Source of the DNA: an uncultured Clostridia bacterium | GTDB lineage: Bacteria; Bacillota; Clostridia; Christensenellales; Borkfalkiaceae | Assembly: GCA_947589385.1 (NCBI GenBank) | Contig: CANPZW010000009.1 | Span: 1-57,453, forward strand | Reading direction: 5' to 3' | Length of the DNA stretch: 57,453 bases | Part shown: one piece after another, positions 15,863-24,080 of the stretch | Position numbering within the stretch: the first letter of the stretch is position 1 | Layout of the letters: each line of letters starts with the position of its first letter | Notes under the pieces: model-generated | Seen by the model: only the letters and a program-made list of their open reading frames with translations | Told to the model about the DNA's origin: nothing | Database searches by the model: none | Made by a program: the position numbers and the translations under genes

Positions 15863-17065
15863 TTACTTGATTTCGCGGACAAAATCTTCGATTTTTTTCA
15901 GTCCTTCAACCATATCTTCAAGCGAAAGTGCGTACGAAAGACGTACGGACGTATCGTCGCCGAAGCATACGCTGGGCGTCACGGCTACCTTTTCCTCAGT
16001 CAACAGCAAGTCGGCAATATCCATACTGCCGTTGATTTTTCTGCCGCGGTAGGACTTGCCGTAAAGCTTTTCGGTGACAAGCATTACATAAAACGCGCCG
16101 TCCGGCTTAACGAAATCCAGCCCGTATTTTTTGTAACCTTCGAGTATTTCAAGCATCTTTTCGCGGCGCAGACCGAATTGCCCGACCATATCGTCTATCG
16201 GTTTTGCGGGGCCTTCGAGGGCGGCGATTGCGGCATATTGCGTCATAGTATTTACGTTGGAAGTGCAATGGCTTTGGAAAGAAGCTATCGCCTTGGCGAC
16301 TTCGGGCGGGGCGGCAAGATAGCCCAAACGCCAGCCCGTCATAGCATACGACTTTGAAACGCCGTTGATGACTATGGTAAGCGCTTTCATCGCGGGGGAA
16401 ACCTGCGCCATGGAATAGTGTTTCTGTCCGCCGTAGATAAGCTTTTCGTAAATCTCGTCGGAGACGACGATTATACCGTGTTTTTCGCATACGTGCGCGA
16501 GTTTTTTGATTTCCTCCTCGGTATAAACCGCGCCCGTCGGGTTGGAGGGCGAGTTAAAAATCAACGCCTTTGTTTTGGGCGTTATAGCCTTTTCAAGCTG
16601 TTCGGGCGACATTTTATAGGCGCTTTGGCGGGTGGTTTCCACAAATACGGGAACGCCGCCGCAGGTTTTTACAAGCTCGGGATATGTAAGCCAATAGGGA
16701 ACGGGGATAATCACCTCGTCGCCGTCGTCGATTATGGCGTAGAGGGCGTTGAAAAGCGAATGTTTTGCGCCGTTGGAAACGACGATTTGCGAGGGCTCGT
16801 ATTCAAGACCGTTGTCGGTTTTAAGTTTTTTGCAAATAGCTTTTTTCAAAGCGGGCAGACCCGCCGCCGCCACGTACTTCGTATAGCCCTTATCCAGCGC
16901 GTCTTTCGCAGCCTGGATGATATGCGCGGGCGTGTTGAAGTCGGGCTCTCCCACGCCGAAATTGATAACGCGCTCCCCCGCGGCTTTCAATTCGTTGGCT
17001 TTTGCCGAAATGGCAAGCGTTAAGCTGGGGGCGATAGACGCGACTTTCTTTGAAACCTTAATCAT
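15863..17065 (-). CDS. aspC: Aspartate aminotransferase (class I, subgroup Ib)
   Basis: 400 residues, cytoplasmic. PLP enzyme interconverting aspartate and oxaloacetate with glutamate/2-oxoglutarate. Markers: NFGVGEPDF near residue 35, SNGAKHSLFNA (about 97-107), SPSNPTGAVY (substrate and PLP binding, about 170), and the PLP lysine in NGVSKSYAMTGWRLGY (about 234-249). The C-terminal Arg for the substrate carboxylate is in VRLSYALS. AAAGGAC lies before the ATG. The promoter upstream is overlapped by a 17-base palindrome, so expression is probably regulated. Class Ib members can act on several amino acids, so exact substrate choice is uncertain. Confidence 0.92.
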   Translation of the reverse strand: MIKVSKKVASIAPSLTLAISAKANELKAAGERVINFGVGEPDFNTPAHIIQAAKDALDKGYTKYVAAAGLPALKKAICKKLKTDNGLEYEPSQIVVSNGAKHSLFNALYAIIDDGDEVIIPVPYWLTYPELVKTCGGVPVFVETTRQSAYKMSPEQLEKAITPKTKALIFNSPSNPTGAVYTEEEIKKLAHVCEKHGIIVVSDEIYEKLIYGGQKHYSMAQVSPAMKALTIVINGVSKSYAMTGWRLGYLAAPPEVAKAIASFQSHCTSNVNTMTQYAAIAALEGPAKPIDDMVGQFGLRREKMLEILEGYKKYGLDFVKPDGAFYVMLVTEKLYGKSYRGRKINGSMDIADLLLTEEKVAVTPSVCFGDDTSVRLSYALSLEDMVEGLKKIEDFVREIK

Positions 17066-17109
17066 ACACTGTCCTTTTTTCCGCCTTGCGGATGTTATTT
17101 TTTATTGCA

Positions 17110-17126
17110 TTGTGATTATATCACAA
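17110..17126. promoter_or_regulatory. Palindromic operator over the aspC -10
   Basis: TTGTGAT-ATA-ATCACAA, a perfect 17-base palindrome covering the -10 hexamer. It resembles CRP and Rex sites but its centre is one base too short for either consensus. Confidence 0.6.
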
Positions 17127-17143
17127 CAATTTGAATATTTCAA
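17115..17143 (-). promoter_or_regulatory. Promoter of aspC
   Basis: TTGAAA (17143-17138), 17 bp, TATAAT (17120-17115), with a TGA extension. Confidence 0.8.
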
Positions 17144-17198
17144 CATTTTAAAGCACCCCTTTAACGCGAATTTTTGCGAGAACATTCGGGCGCGGGTA

Positions 17199-17227
17199 TT
17201 GCATTAAATTCCGCCGCGTGGTATAAT
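17199..17227 (+). promoter_or_regulatory. Promoter of eda
   Basis: TTGCAT, 17 bp, TATAAT at 17222-17227 with a TGG extension, 33 bases before the start codon. Confidence 0.85.
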
Positions 17228-17260
17228 ATTAAAGAACGAATATATGTCAAGGAGAAAAAT

Positions 17261-17878
17261 ATGGCACACGAAAAGCTTTTGGAACAAATCAGCAAGATGA
17301 AGATTGTACCCGTGGTAGTGCTTAATTCCATAGAGGAAACGCTGCCCAAGATGCAGGCGCTTATCGACGGCGGGCTGCCCTGCGCGGAAATCACATTCCG
17401 CACGGCTTGCGCCGAGGAAGCGATAAGGCTGACCCGCAAAACATTCCCGCAGATGCTTGTCGGCGCGGGCACGGTAATCAACCGCGAACAATGCGAAAAA
17501 GCGATTGCCGCAGGCGCGGAATTTATAGTGTCGCCCGGGTTTTCGGAAGATGTCGCCGACTGCTGCGCCGAACGCGGTCTTCTGTATCTGCCGGGAATAG
17601 TCACCCCCACCGAGGCTATGGCGGCAGTTTCAAAGGGGCTTACTACGCTTAAATTCTTCCCCGCTTCCAATTACGGCGGCTTGAAAACAATCAAGGCGAT
17701 ATGCGCCGCATTCCCCTATCTCCGCTTTATGCCGACGGGCGGGATTTCCGCGGAAAATATTTTGGAATATCTCTCCTACGAAAAAATCGTCGCCTGCGGC
17801 GGCAGCTGGATGATGAACGGCACGCCCGAGGAAATCAGGGCTAAAACCAAAGCCGCGGTCGAACTTGTAAAAGGTTAA
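17261..17878 (+). CDS. eda: 2-dehydro-3-deoxy-phosphogluconate aldolase (KDPG/KHG aldolase)
   Basis: 205 residues, a single TIM barrel. It splits KDPG into pyruvate and glyceraldehyde 3-phosphate. Markers: IVPVVVLNSIEE, CAEITFRT with the catalytic Glu (about residues 41-48), VGAGTVINREQC, and LKFFPAS with the Schiff-base Lys (about 129-135), then MPTGGIS. I chose the start at 17261 because AAGGAG lies 8 bases before it. It is monocistronic, with its own promoter and terminator. It could serve the end of the galacturonate route, and a pectin uptake locus lies some 4 kb away; the specific upstream enzymes (uxaC, uxaB, uxaA, kdgK) are not in the window. Confidence 0.95.
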   Translation: MAHEKLLEQISKMKIVPVVVLNSIEETLPKMQALIDGGLPCAEITFRTACAEEAIRLTRKTFPQMLVGAGTVINREQCEKAIAAGAEFIVSPGFSEDVADCCAERGLLYLPGIVTPTEAMAAVSKGLTTLKFFPASNYGGLKTIKAICAAFPYLRFMPTGGISAENILEYLSYEKIVACGGSWMMNGTPEEIRAKTKAAVELVKG

Positions 17879-17883
17879 AAAAC

Positions 17884-17893
17884 GCAATACGTA
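17884..17893 (+). repeat. Dispersed decamer GCAATACGTA, copy 2
   Basis: Lies 6 bases after the eda stop, within ACGCAATACGTAT. Confidence 0.8.
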
Positions 17894-17907
17894 TCCTACA
17901 AAAAGCG

Positions 17908-17943
17908 AGCCGCGCGGGCTTTTTAAAGCCCGCGCGGCTTTTC
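17908..17943 (+). terminator. Bidirectional terminator between eda and a YitT gene
   Basis: Fifteen-base arms AGCCGCGCGGGCTTT (17908-17922) and complement (17925-17939), TTTTC tail on the plus strand; on the minus strand CGCTTTTTG follows, serving the convergent gene. Confidence 0.9.
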
Positions 17944-17961
17944 AACTATGCATAGAATTTT

Positions 17962-19059
17962 TCAGAATTTTGCGGCAAAACCTTTACCCAAAATTTCGTT
18001 GGCGTCCGTTATAATGACGAACGAAGCCGGGTCTAAAAGATAAAGCTTTTCCTTTAAACGTATAGCCTGCGCCCTTTTGCAAACGGTGATTATTATAGTG
18101 CGGGGGTCGCCCGTGTATCCGCCTTGCGCGTCGTATTTTGTAAAGCCGCGGTTCAAATCCTGCAAAATGACCTTGGAAACGACTTCGGGGTGCATCGTTA
18201 TTATTGTAACGTATTTGGTCTTTGCGATATTTTCTATAATTCCGTCAATGGCGAACGAACGTAGCGCCACGCCGAGAATTGAAAGCATCGCTATTCCCTT
18301 GCTGCTGCCGGGGACGAAAAACGCCAGAAAGGCTATCACGAAGTCGCTTGCGATTACCGCAGGTCCTATGTTGACTTTGGCGTACTTTTTGACTATCAAA
18401 GCAATAATGTCCGTGCCGCCCGACGACGCGCCGCAATAGAATATGATGGCTTGCGCCACTCCCACCGTGACGACGGCATAAATGGCTTCCATAAGCGTAG
18501 CCACTTCGCCCGAAAGCGTGGTTTCCATGGGTATAATAAGCTCGAAAAGCCACAGCTCGGCGTTGTACATAACTGTGCAGAAAACAGTTTTCAAACCCAC
18601 GCCCTTGCCGAGGAAAATAAAACCTATAATAAGCAGAATTACGTTGATTATCGTTATAAGAATATTTTCGTTAAAGTTCGGGATTATGTTCTGAAATAAG
18701 GGCGTCAGCAAAATAGAAAGACCGCTTACGCCGCCCATAACAAAATGGTTGGGGATTTCGAACATATGGACGCCGAGCGAAAGAATCAGCACGCCTATGT
18801 TCAGCATCGTCCAATATTTTACGTTTTTTATAATATTCTTTTTGCGCTCCTCACGTGAAAGCGGAACTTTTTCCTTCTTTTCCTTCTTGCTCTTCTTGCC
18901 TTTCGGCGCAACTTCGGGTTCTACTTCCGCTGCAACTTCTTCCGCCGCGCCTACGGGCAATGCGGCTTCATTTTGCAGGCTGTCGGACAATACGGTTTCG
19001 CTCTCCGCCGCGTTTTCTGTTGTACGTTCGCCTTTTTCGGGGTTTTCCAAATCTGTCAT
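17962..19059 (-). CDS. YitT family membrane protein (DUF161 plus DUF2179), copy 1
   Basis: 365 residues. After an acidic, low-complexity N-terminal tail (residues 1-70, Glu/Lys-rich) come five to six membrane segments with the YitT signatures PNHFVMGGVSGLSILL, FLGKGVGLKTVF, CGASSGGTDIIAL and KYVTIITMHPE. The C-terminal DUF2179 cytoplasmic domain holds GGYTGDPRTIIITVCKRAQ and FVIITDANEILGKGF. The family is common in Bacillota, usually in several copies; function is not established. AAGAGG precedes the ATG. It is about half identical by eye to the next gene, with its own promoter, so the two are a diverged tandem duplication rather than an operon. Confidence 0.85.
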   Translation of the reverse strand: MTDLENPEKGERTTENAAESETVLSDSLQNEAALPVGAAEEVAAEVEPEVAPKGKKSKKEKKEKVPLSREERKKNIIKNVKYWTMLNIGVLILSLGVHMFEIPNHFVMGGVSGLSILLTPLFQNIIPNFNENILITIINVILLIIGFIFLGKGVGLKTVFCTVMYNAELWLFELIIPMETTLSGEVATLMEAIYAVVTVGVAQAIIFYCGASSGGTDIIALIVKKYAKVNIGPAVIASDFVIAFLAFFVPGSSKGIAMLSILGVALRSFAIDGIIENIAKTKYVTIITMHPEVVSKVILQDLNRGFTKYDAQGGYTGDPRTIIITVCKRAQAIRLKEKLYLLDPASFVIITDANEILGKGFAAKF

Positions 19060-19080
19060 AACGACCTCTTAAACAAATCT

Positions 19081-19109
19081 ATCTTATCACAAATTTTGCG
19101 CCCTGTCAA
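19081..19109 (-). promoter_or_regulatory. Promoter of YitT copy 1
   Basis: TTGACA (19109-19104), 17 bp, TAAGAT (19086-19081), with a TGA extension. Confidence 0.85.
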
Positions 19110-19166
19110 TGTTTAAAGAGGTTTAACGCGCAGGCAAAAGACAAGCGGCGCATTTTTTAAGCGAAG

Positions 19167-19194
19167 AAGCCGCGCGTCGTACGACGCGCGGCTT
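19167..19194 (-). terminator. Terminator between the two YitT genes
   Basis: A 28-base perfect palindrome with arms AAGCCGCGCGTCGT, 19 bases after the end of YitT copy 2. Confidence 0.75.
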
Positions 19195-19212
19195 TAAAAT
19201 TCTTTTGAAAAT

Positions 19213-20232
19213 TTACATTCTTTCGGCAAAGCCCTTGCCCAAAATTTCGTTAGCGTCGGTTATGATGACGAACGAGGTAGGGTCTTCGTCATGCAATTTC
19301 GCTTTAAGGTGTGCGGCTTGCGCGCGGCGGCATACGGTAATTATAACCGTGCGGGGGTCGCCCGTGTAACCGCCGATAGCCTCCATTTTTGTAAAGCCGC
19401 GGTGTATGTAATCCACTATTATCTCCGAAACCATATCGGGGTGCTCGGTAATAATGGTGACGTACTTCGTCTTTGTTATATTTTCTATTACGCCGTCTAT
19501 TACGAACGACTTCGCAAATACGCCTATAATCGACAGAAGCCCTATTTCCGTGGTGAACTGCCAGAATGCAAGGCAGGCAACCAAAATATCGGCTACAAAG
19601 AGCGCAAAGCCTATGTTGGATTTGGAGTATTTTTTAATTATTAGCGCTATTATATCCGTTCCGCCCGACGACGCGCGGCAGTTGAAAACAATCGCCTGTC
19701 CCGCGCCCGTAATAAGCACTGCGAATACGAGTTCGAGAAAGAGTTGGTTGCCGCCCGTAAGGGGGAATATATTTTCAGTTGGTATAAGATTGAGAAGAAT
19801 GTTCTCCAAAGAAAGCACTACCGTGCAGTAAATGGTTTTTAGGGTAAGCGCCTTTCCCAGAAAAATCAAGCCGAAAATAAGCAATATGGCGTTCAGTAAG
19901 CCGTAAATAACGGAATAACTTAAAATACCGTGGGTAGGACCTTCAAGAACTTTTGCAAGAACGACGGAAATACCGCCTACGCCGCCCAGCGCGAAATTGT
20001 TGGGAGCTTGGAATATCCAAAGGCTGAACGCGATAAGAAATACGCCGAGGTTCAAAACCAAAAAATACAATACGGTGTTCTTTGTTATACGAAATTTGGG
20101 CTTTCCGCCTTTTACGGCTTCCGTATTTTCCGCGTTAGCCCCGTCCTTTGCGGTTTCCTCCGCAGTCAAAGCGGTTTGCGCATTTTCCTGCGTTTCCGCA
20201 GCTTGTTCATTAACGGAATTTTTATCTGACAT
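19213..20232 (-). CDS. YitT family membrane protein (DUF161 plus DUF2179), copy 2
   Basis: 339 residues. Same plan as its neighbour: an Ala/Glu-rich N-terminal tail, five to six membrane segments (PNNFALGGVGGISVVL, FLGKALTLKTIYC, CRASSGGTDIIALI, KYVTIITEHPD) and a C-terminal DUF2179 domain (GGYTGDPRTVIITVCRRAQ, FVIITDANEILGKGF). I chose the start at 20232, preceded by AGGAG; the longer frame to 20301 crosses the promoter. Different N-terminal tails and loop charges suggest different partners. Function unknown; family members have been guessed to transport small molecules. Confidence 0.85.
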   Translation of the reverse strand: MSDKNSVNEQAAETQENAQTALTAEETAKDGANAENTEAVKGGKPKFRITKNTVLYFLVLNLGVFLIAFSLWIFQAPNNFALGGVGGISVVLAKVLEGPTHGILSYSVIYGLLNAILLIFGLIFLGKALTLKTIYCTVVLSLENILLNLIPTENIFPLTGGNQLFLELVFAVLITGAGQAIVFNCRASSGGTDIIALIIKKYSKSNIGFALFVADILVACLAFWQFTTEIGLLSIIGVFAKSFVIDGVIENITKTKYVTIITEHPDMVSEIIVDYIHRGFTKMEAIGGYTGDPRTVIITVCRRAQAAHLKAKLHDEDPTSFVIITDANEILGKGFAERM

Positions 20233-20260
20233 AGTTTTCTCCTGAAATCGAGCGTTAAAT

Positions 20261-20289
20261 ATCATAACATTACGTTTTTTAAAAGTCAA
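20261..20289 (-). promoter_or_regulatory. Promoter of YitT copy 2
   Basis: TTGACT (20289-20284), 17 bp, TATGAT (20266-20261), TGT extension. Confidence 0.85.
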
Positions 20290-20403
20290 CAAATTACACA
20301 ATAAATTTTCGGCTTTTTGATTTGAAAAAAATTAACTATTTAACGAGACGCATGACGAGGAAGAAAAGGGCTAATGTGAAAAAAACACCGTAAAAAGACA
20401 GGC

Positions 20404-20433
20404 GCGGCGGCGGACAAATCCGTCCGCCGCCGC
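20404..20433 (-). terminator. Terminator of the XRE regulator gene
   Basis: Twelve-base arms GCGGCGGCGGAC/GTCCGCCGCCGC with a 6-nt loop. The minus-strand sequence after it is T-rich (GTCTTTTTAC). Confidence 0.85.
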
Positions 20434-20466
20434 GCCCGCGCTTACTCTTATAATTATAACATTCTT

Positions 20467-21285
20467 TTATCCGCCAAGTTTAATCACGCCGTTTAATACG
20501 CCGTCGAAAATGCCGCGCGTCCATTCTGTAAAAAGCGAAAACACCGAAGGAATTTCGTTAAAACGCATATATATTTCCTCTTTCATTTCCGCAAATCTCT
20601 CTATGGTTACGGAAATGATTCTGCCGTTTGCCGAGCTTGCGCCCAAAGCTATGCCGCCGTAAGCCCTGTCGCCGATGGCGGCAAAATAACCAAAAGAGAC
20701 GGCGCCCGCAGAGAAAAGCCCGAAATTCACCGCGCCCAGGGCAAAGATTCCCAACGTGACCGCGCCGAGCGCAATCACTCCGACGGCTAACGACCCTGCG
20801 CAAAACAAGCCGAGTGCAAGCGCTCCTGCGGCAAACGCCCCAAAAGACAGCACCCCCGCCGAAACGACGCCTACGCTTAAAAGCCCCGCGGAAAATATCC
20901 CCGCCGACTTCAAGCCCACGGCAAAAATCCCCTTTGCCGTTCTGCCCAAGCCTATGTTTATATGTAACAGCGGCAGATTGCCTATGCAGCGTTTGCTTTT
21001 ATACTCTATATGGAAATTTTTAAGACTGCCCCAAAGATTTATCCCGTCCCGCCGTTCCCCGTTTTCTTCACCGTCATCTGAATTGCCATTTCCGTAATTC
21101 AGGAGATAGTCGGCGGAAACGCCGAACAGCTTGCTCATTTTTGTCAAGTGGTCGGTTTCGGGAAACGCCAAATCGCTTTCCCAGCGCGATACCGCCTGTC
21201 TGCTTACGCCGAGTACGCCCGCAAGATTTTGCTGGGTTAAATTTTTCTTCTTTCTGCATTCGGCTATTTTTTGCCCTGTGGTCAT
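20467..21285 (-). CDS. XRE-family DNA-binding protein with seventeen glycine-centred pentapeptide repeats
   Basis: 272 residues. Residues 1-65 are a helix-turn-helix domain (KKKNLTQQNLAGVLGVSRQAVSRWE). A linker rich in Asp, Glu and Gly follows. Residues 117-201 are seventeen uninterrupted 5-residue units with Gly at position 3 and small or hydrophobic residues around it (SAGIF, SAGLL, SVGVV, SAGVL and so on). The final 70 residues form a helical domain. The strict period of 5 suggests a stacked beta-helix, or glycine-zipper membrane hairpins. I chose the start at 21285, after a GGAGAGGGGG site. It may be a signal-sensing or membrane-tethered regulator. No target is evident; adjacent genes are the pectin locus and a YitT gene. 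Confidence 0.8.
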   Translation of the reverse strand: MTTGQKIAECRKKKNLTQQNLAGVLGVSRQAVSRWESDLAFPETDHLTKMSKLFGVSADYLLNYGNGNSDDGEENGERRDGINLWGSLKNFHIEYKSKRCIGNLPLLHINIGLGRTAKGIFAVGLKSAGIFSAGLLSVGVVSAGVLSFGAFAAGALALGLFCAGSLAVGVIALGAVTLGIFALGAVNFGLFSAGAVSFGYFAAIGDRAYGGIALGASSANGRIISVTIERFAEMKEEIYMRFNEIPSVFSLFTEWTRGIFDGVLNGVIKLGG

Positions 21286-21318
21286 AACTTCCCCCTCTCC
21301 GTAAATATTCTGCAAATA

Positions 21319-21346
21319 ATTATAATGCGCGGGCGGGATAAGTCAA
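21319..21346 (-). promoter_or_regulatory. Promoter of the XRE gene
   Basis: TTGACT (21346-21341), 16 bp, TATAAT (21324-21319). Confidence 0.75.
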
Positions 21347-21392
21347 TAAAAGGATGTAAACTTACGGTTGCTGCCTCGGAAAACCGAAAGCC

Positions 21393-22529
21393 TCAGACAA
21401 GCCGTTTCAATTCCGTATATGCCATAACGAAAGGACCTGTGCCCTTCGCGTCGTTTTCGACTACCGGTTCGGAGATATAATATTCGTACGTGCCGTCGCG
21501 GCGGCGGTTGTTTTCCGGTCCGAGACCCGCCACAAGGCATATACCGCCCAAATTGAGCCGCCCGTCCGTTTCCGTCAGATATTTGTCGCAGATGCCGTCG
21601 AATACGGATTTACCGACGTCGGCAAACCGCTTATCCGTCAAGCCGAGGCGCGCGCCTTTCATCATGGCGTATGCAATCATGGCTGAACCCGAAGTTTCAA
21701 GGTAATTGCCCTTTCTGCCCATTTGGTCGGGAACTTGGTAGAACATATGCTCCGCAGGGTCTATATAGCGTTCAAGACCTTTAACCGTCTGCGCAAAAAT
21801 TTCGGTAAGCCGCGATTTAAGTCCTGCGGCATATCCGGGGAAATAGCTTATCGCATCTACAAGCCCTACGGTGTACCAGCCTATCGAGCGCAGCCAAAAC
21901 GACTTGGAAAGCCCCGTGTTTTTATCCGCCCAAAATGCCGTACGCGACCAATCCCAGCCGTGATAGTACAGCCGCTTGTTTTTATCGTACATATTGTCGT
22001 AAACGGCGCTGAACTGATTTACGATATCCTGTAAGTTTTTCCCGCCGTTTAATTCCGCCTCGCAACGGGTATAAAAGACTTGCGCCATATACAGTCCGTC
22101 CAGCCAAACCTGGTTCGGATATATTTTTTTATGCCAAAAATTGCCCGTGCCCGTGCGCGGCTGGGAAAGAATCTGCCCATACAAAAGCTCTATTGCCTTT
22201 TTGTACTTTTCCTTGCCCGTTTCGCGGTAAAGGTCGAAAAGCACCCTGCCCTCGTTCAGATTGTCGAGGTTGTAAGTTTCCTTGTCGTATCCGCGGACAG
22301 AACCGTCGTCAAACACATAATAATCGACGAAATTATCGATGAAATCCAGATATTTTCTGTCGCCCGTCTGCCCGTAAATCGTGTATAACGAAGTCATCAT
22401 GCAGCCGTCGATATAATTCCACGCCGCCGCCTTGCCATGCCTTATGTTTTCGATATTCCATACGGGCTTGTCGGGCGTGGTTTGGGCGATAAGTCCGTCT
22501 ATATATCTGTCTATTACCGAATAATCCAT
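21393..22529 (-). CDS. Unsaturated rhamnogalacturonyl hydrolase, glycoside hydrolase family 105
   Basis: 378 residues, cytoplasmic (no signal peptide). GH105 enzymes hydrolyse the 4,5-unsaturated uronic acid from the ends of pectin fragments. The (alpha/alpha)6 barrel is supported by WNYIDGCMMTSLY, the catalytic Asp region NQVWLDGLYMA (about residues 138-148), FWLRSIGWYTVGLVD, and ETSGSAMIAYAM. Length agrees with YteR/YesR of Bacillus subtilis. It lies 9 bases after the GH28 gene with AAGGTGA before its start, at the far end of the sugar-transporter operon, so its substrate is probably a pectin oligosaccharide brought in by that system. Confidence 0.9.
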   Translation of the reverse strand: MDYSVIDRYIDGLIAQTTPDKPVWNIENIRHGKAAAWNYIDGCMMTSLYTIYGQTGDRKYLDFIDNFVDYYVFDDGSVRGYDKETYNLDNLNEGRVLFDLYRETGKEKYKKAIELLYGQILSQPRTGTGNFWHKKIYPNQVWLDGLYMAQVFYTRCEAELNGGKNLQDIVNQFSAVYDNMYDKNKRLYYHGWDWSRTAFWADKNTGLSKSFWLRSIGWYTVGLVDAISYFPGYAAGLKSRLTEIFAQTVKGLERYIDPAEHMFYQVPDQMGRKGNYLETSGSAMIAYAMMKGARLGLTDKRFADVGKSVFDGICDKYLTETDGRLNLGGICLVAGLGPENNRRRDGTYEYYISEPVVENDAKGTGPFVMAYTELKRLV

Positions 22530-22538
22530 AAATTCACC

Positions 22539-24080
22539 TTATTCTTCCGTCACTTTTTTGCAGTTGCCCTTTATTATTTTTTCGCCCTCGACCCCTTCGA
22601 ATACCACGTTCTTCAATTTCAGCTTTTCGACGTTATCCACGTAAAGTCCGCCTTTACAATATTCGCGGACGTTTTCGAGCATCGCGGGCTTAGACGGCTG
22701 TGCGTCCGCCTTGAAGCCGAAAGTTACGTTTTCTATCTCGACCTCTTTTATGGGCTGTTCGACAAGTCCGTCGAAATAACCTGCCATGCACTCGCAATCC
22801 ACACATTCGATATCCTTGAACTTGAATTTGCCGAGGTAAGGCGTACCGTCATCTACGGGGGTCGAAGGGTCACGCGACCATACGTATTCGGTATGGCCGT
22901 CGGGGTCGCAGTAATAGTACATATTTATTACAAGGGGGGTCTTTACGTTTATCATCTTGATATTTTCGAACAGAACGCCGTCTATTACGCCGTCCTTGCC
23001 CCTACCCCTGCGGGATTTTATCCTCAATCCCCTGTCGGTATGCATAAAAACGCATTGGCTTACGGTCAGATTTTTAACGCCGCCGCTCATTTCGCTGCCT
23101 AATACTATTGCGCCGTGACCGTCGCGGAACAGATTGTTGCGCAAGGTGTGGCGGTTTGCGGGAGTTTTATAAGTTTTACCCATATACAGCTTGCCGCTTT
23201 TTATTGCACAGCAATCGTCACCAACGCTAAACACACAGCCCACGATATCCACCTTGTCGCAGCTTTCGGGGTCGAGACCGTCGGTGTTCGGACCCGTATA
23301 AGGATTTTTTATCCGCAAATCGTAAAATTTCAAATTTTCCGAAAAGAAAGGATGAAGATTCCAGGATGCGGAATTTTCGCAGGTCACTCCGTGGAAAACC
23401 ACATCTTCGCATTTATTCAAAAATACAAGGCGCGGACGGGCTACTTTTCTGCCTTTGGGCGTCGCCCACCAAGTGGATTTGTCCGCGTTGCCGTTTATCG
23501 CGCCCTCGCCTATAATCCTGATGTTTTTCTTTCCGTAAGCCCAAATCAATGAGCGGTGGCAGTCGAAAGGCTCGCCCTCCCAGCTTGCGAGCACCTCTTC
23601 CTTTCCGTCGATATAGGCGCGGGCGGGCACGAAGGGATAATTTTTTTCAAGCACGTCGCCCAAAAGTTCCGCGCCCTTAACGATTTCCAAAGTTATATCG
23701 CTTTTGAGTTCTATCGGACGGATTAGAAAACTTCCGCCCGCCACGACTACCCTGCCGCCGGGCGGGCATTTATCGATTGCCATCTGCACAAAATACGTGT
23801 CGTCCGAAACGCCGTCGCCGGCGGCGCCCAAAGACTTTACGTCTATAACGTTTGTATCCTTTTCAGTTCTGAAACGAATTTTACAGCCGTCCGAAGAAAC
23901 GGACACTTCGTATTCCGTATCGGGGTCGAGCCCGAAAAGGGAGAAAACGTTGCTCTCCCTCTCCCCACCCACGGCTTTACCGTTCAGATAAACCCTGTAC
24001 TTTTCGGGGCTGTAATAGGGATTGGTATTTCCCAGCTCGAAGCACGCGGACGTGCTTGAAACAAAAAGCTGCCTAAACAT
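22539..24080 (-). CDS. Polygalacturonase-like glycoside hydrolase family 28
   Basis: 513 residues, no signal peptide, therefore intracellular. The N-terminal 90 residues look like a fibronectin III-like beta domain (LDPDTEYEVSVSSDGCKIRF), as in bacterial exo-polygalacturonases. The right-handed beta-helix has the catalytic set: NTDGLD (about residues 260-265), the GDD Asp pair in SVGDDCCAIK, GHGAIVLGSE, and RGLRIKSRRGRG. It would release galacturonate units from homogalacturonan oligomers in the cytoplasm. Its start overlaps the upstream membrane-protein gene by 8 bases. Confidence 0.93.
   Translation of the reverse strand: MFRQLFVSSTSACFELGNTNPYYSPEKYRVYLNGKAVGGERESNVFSLFGLDPDTEYEVSVSSDGCKIRFRTEKDTNVIDVKSLGAAGDGVSDDTYFVQMAIDKCPPGGRVVVAGGSFLIRPIELKSDITLEIVKGAELLGDVLEKNYPFVPARAYIDGKEEVLASWEGEPFDCHRSLIWAYGKKNIRIIGEGAINGNADKSTWWATPKGRKVARPRLVFLNKCEDVVFHGVTCENSASWNLHPFFSENLKFYDLRIKNPYTGPNTDGLDPESCDKVDIVGCVFSVGDDCCAIKSGKLYMGKTYKTPANRHTLRNNLFRDGHGAIVLGSEMSGGVKNLTVSQCVFMHTDRGLRIKSRRGRGKDGVIDGVLFENIKMINVKTPLVINMYYYCDPDGHTEYVWSRDPSTPVDDGTPYLGKFKFKDIECVDCECMAGYFDGLVEQPIKEVEIENVTFGFKADAQPSKPAMLENVREYCKGGLYVDNVEKLKLKNVVFEGVEGEKIIKGNCKKVTEE

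Noticed and set aside
17110-17126. Palindrome over the aspC -10 as a Rex or CRP site
   Set aside because: Arms match TTGTGA/TCACAA but the spacing is one base short for both consensus sites, so I leave the regulator unnamed.
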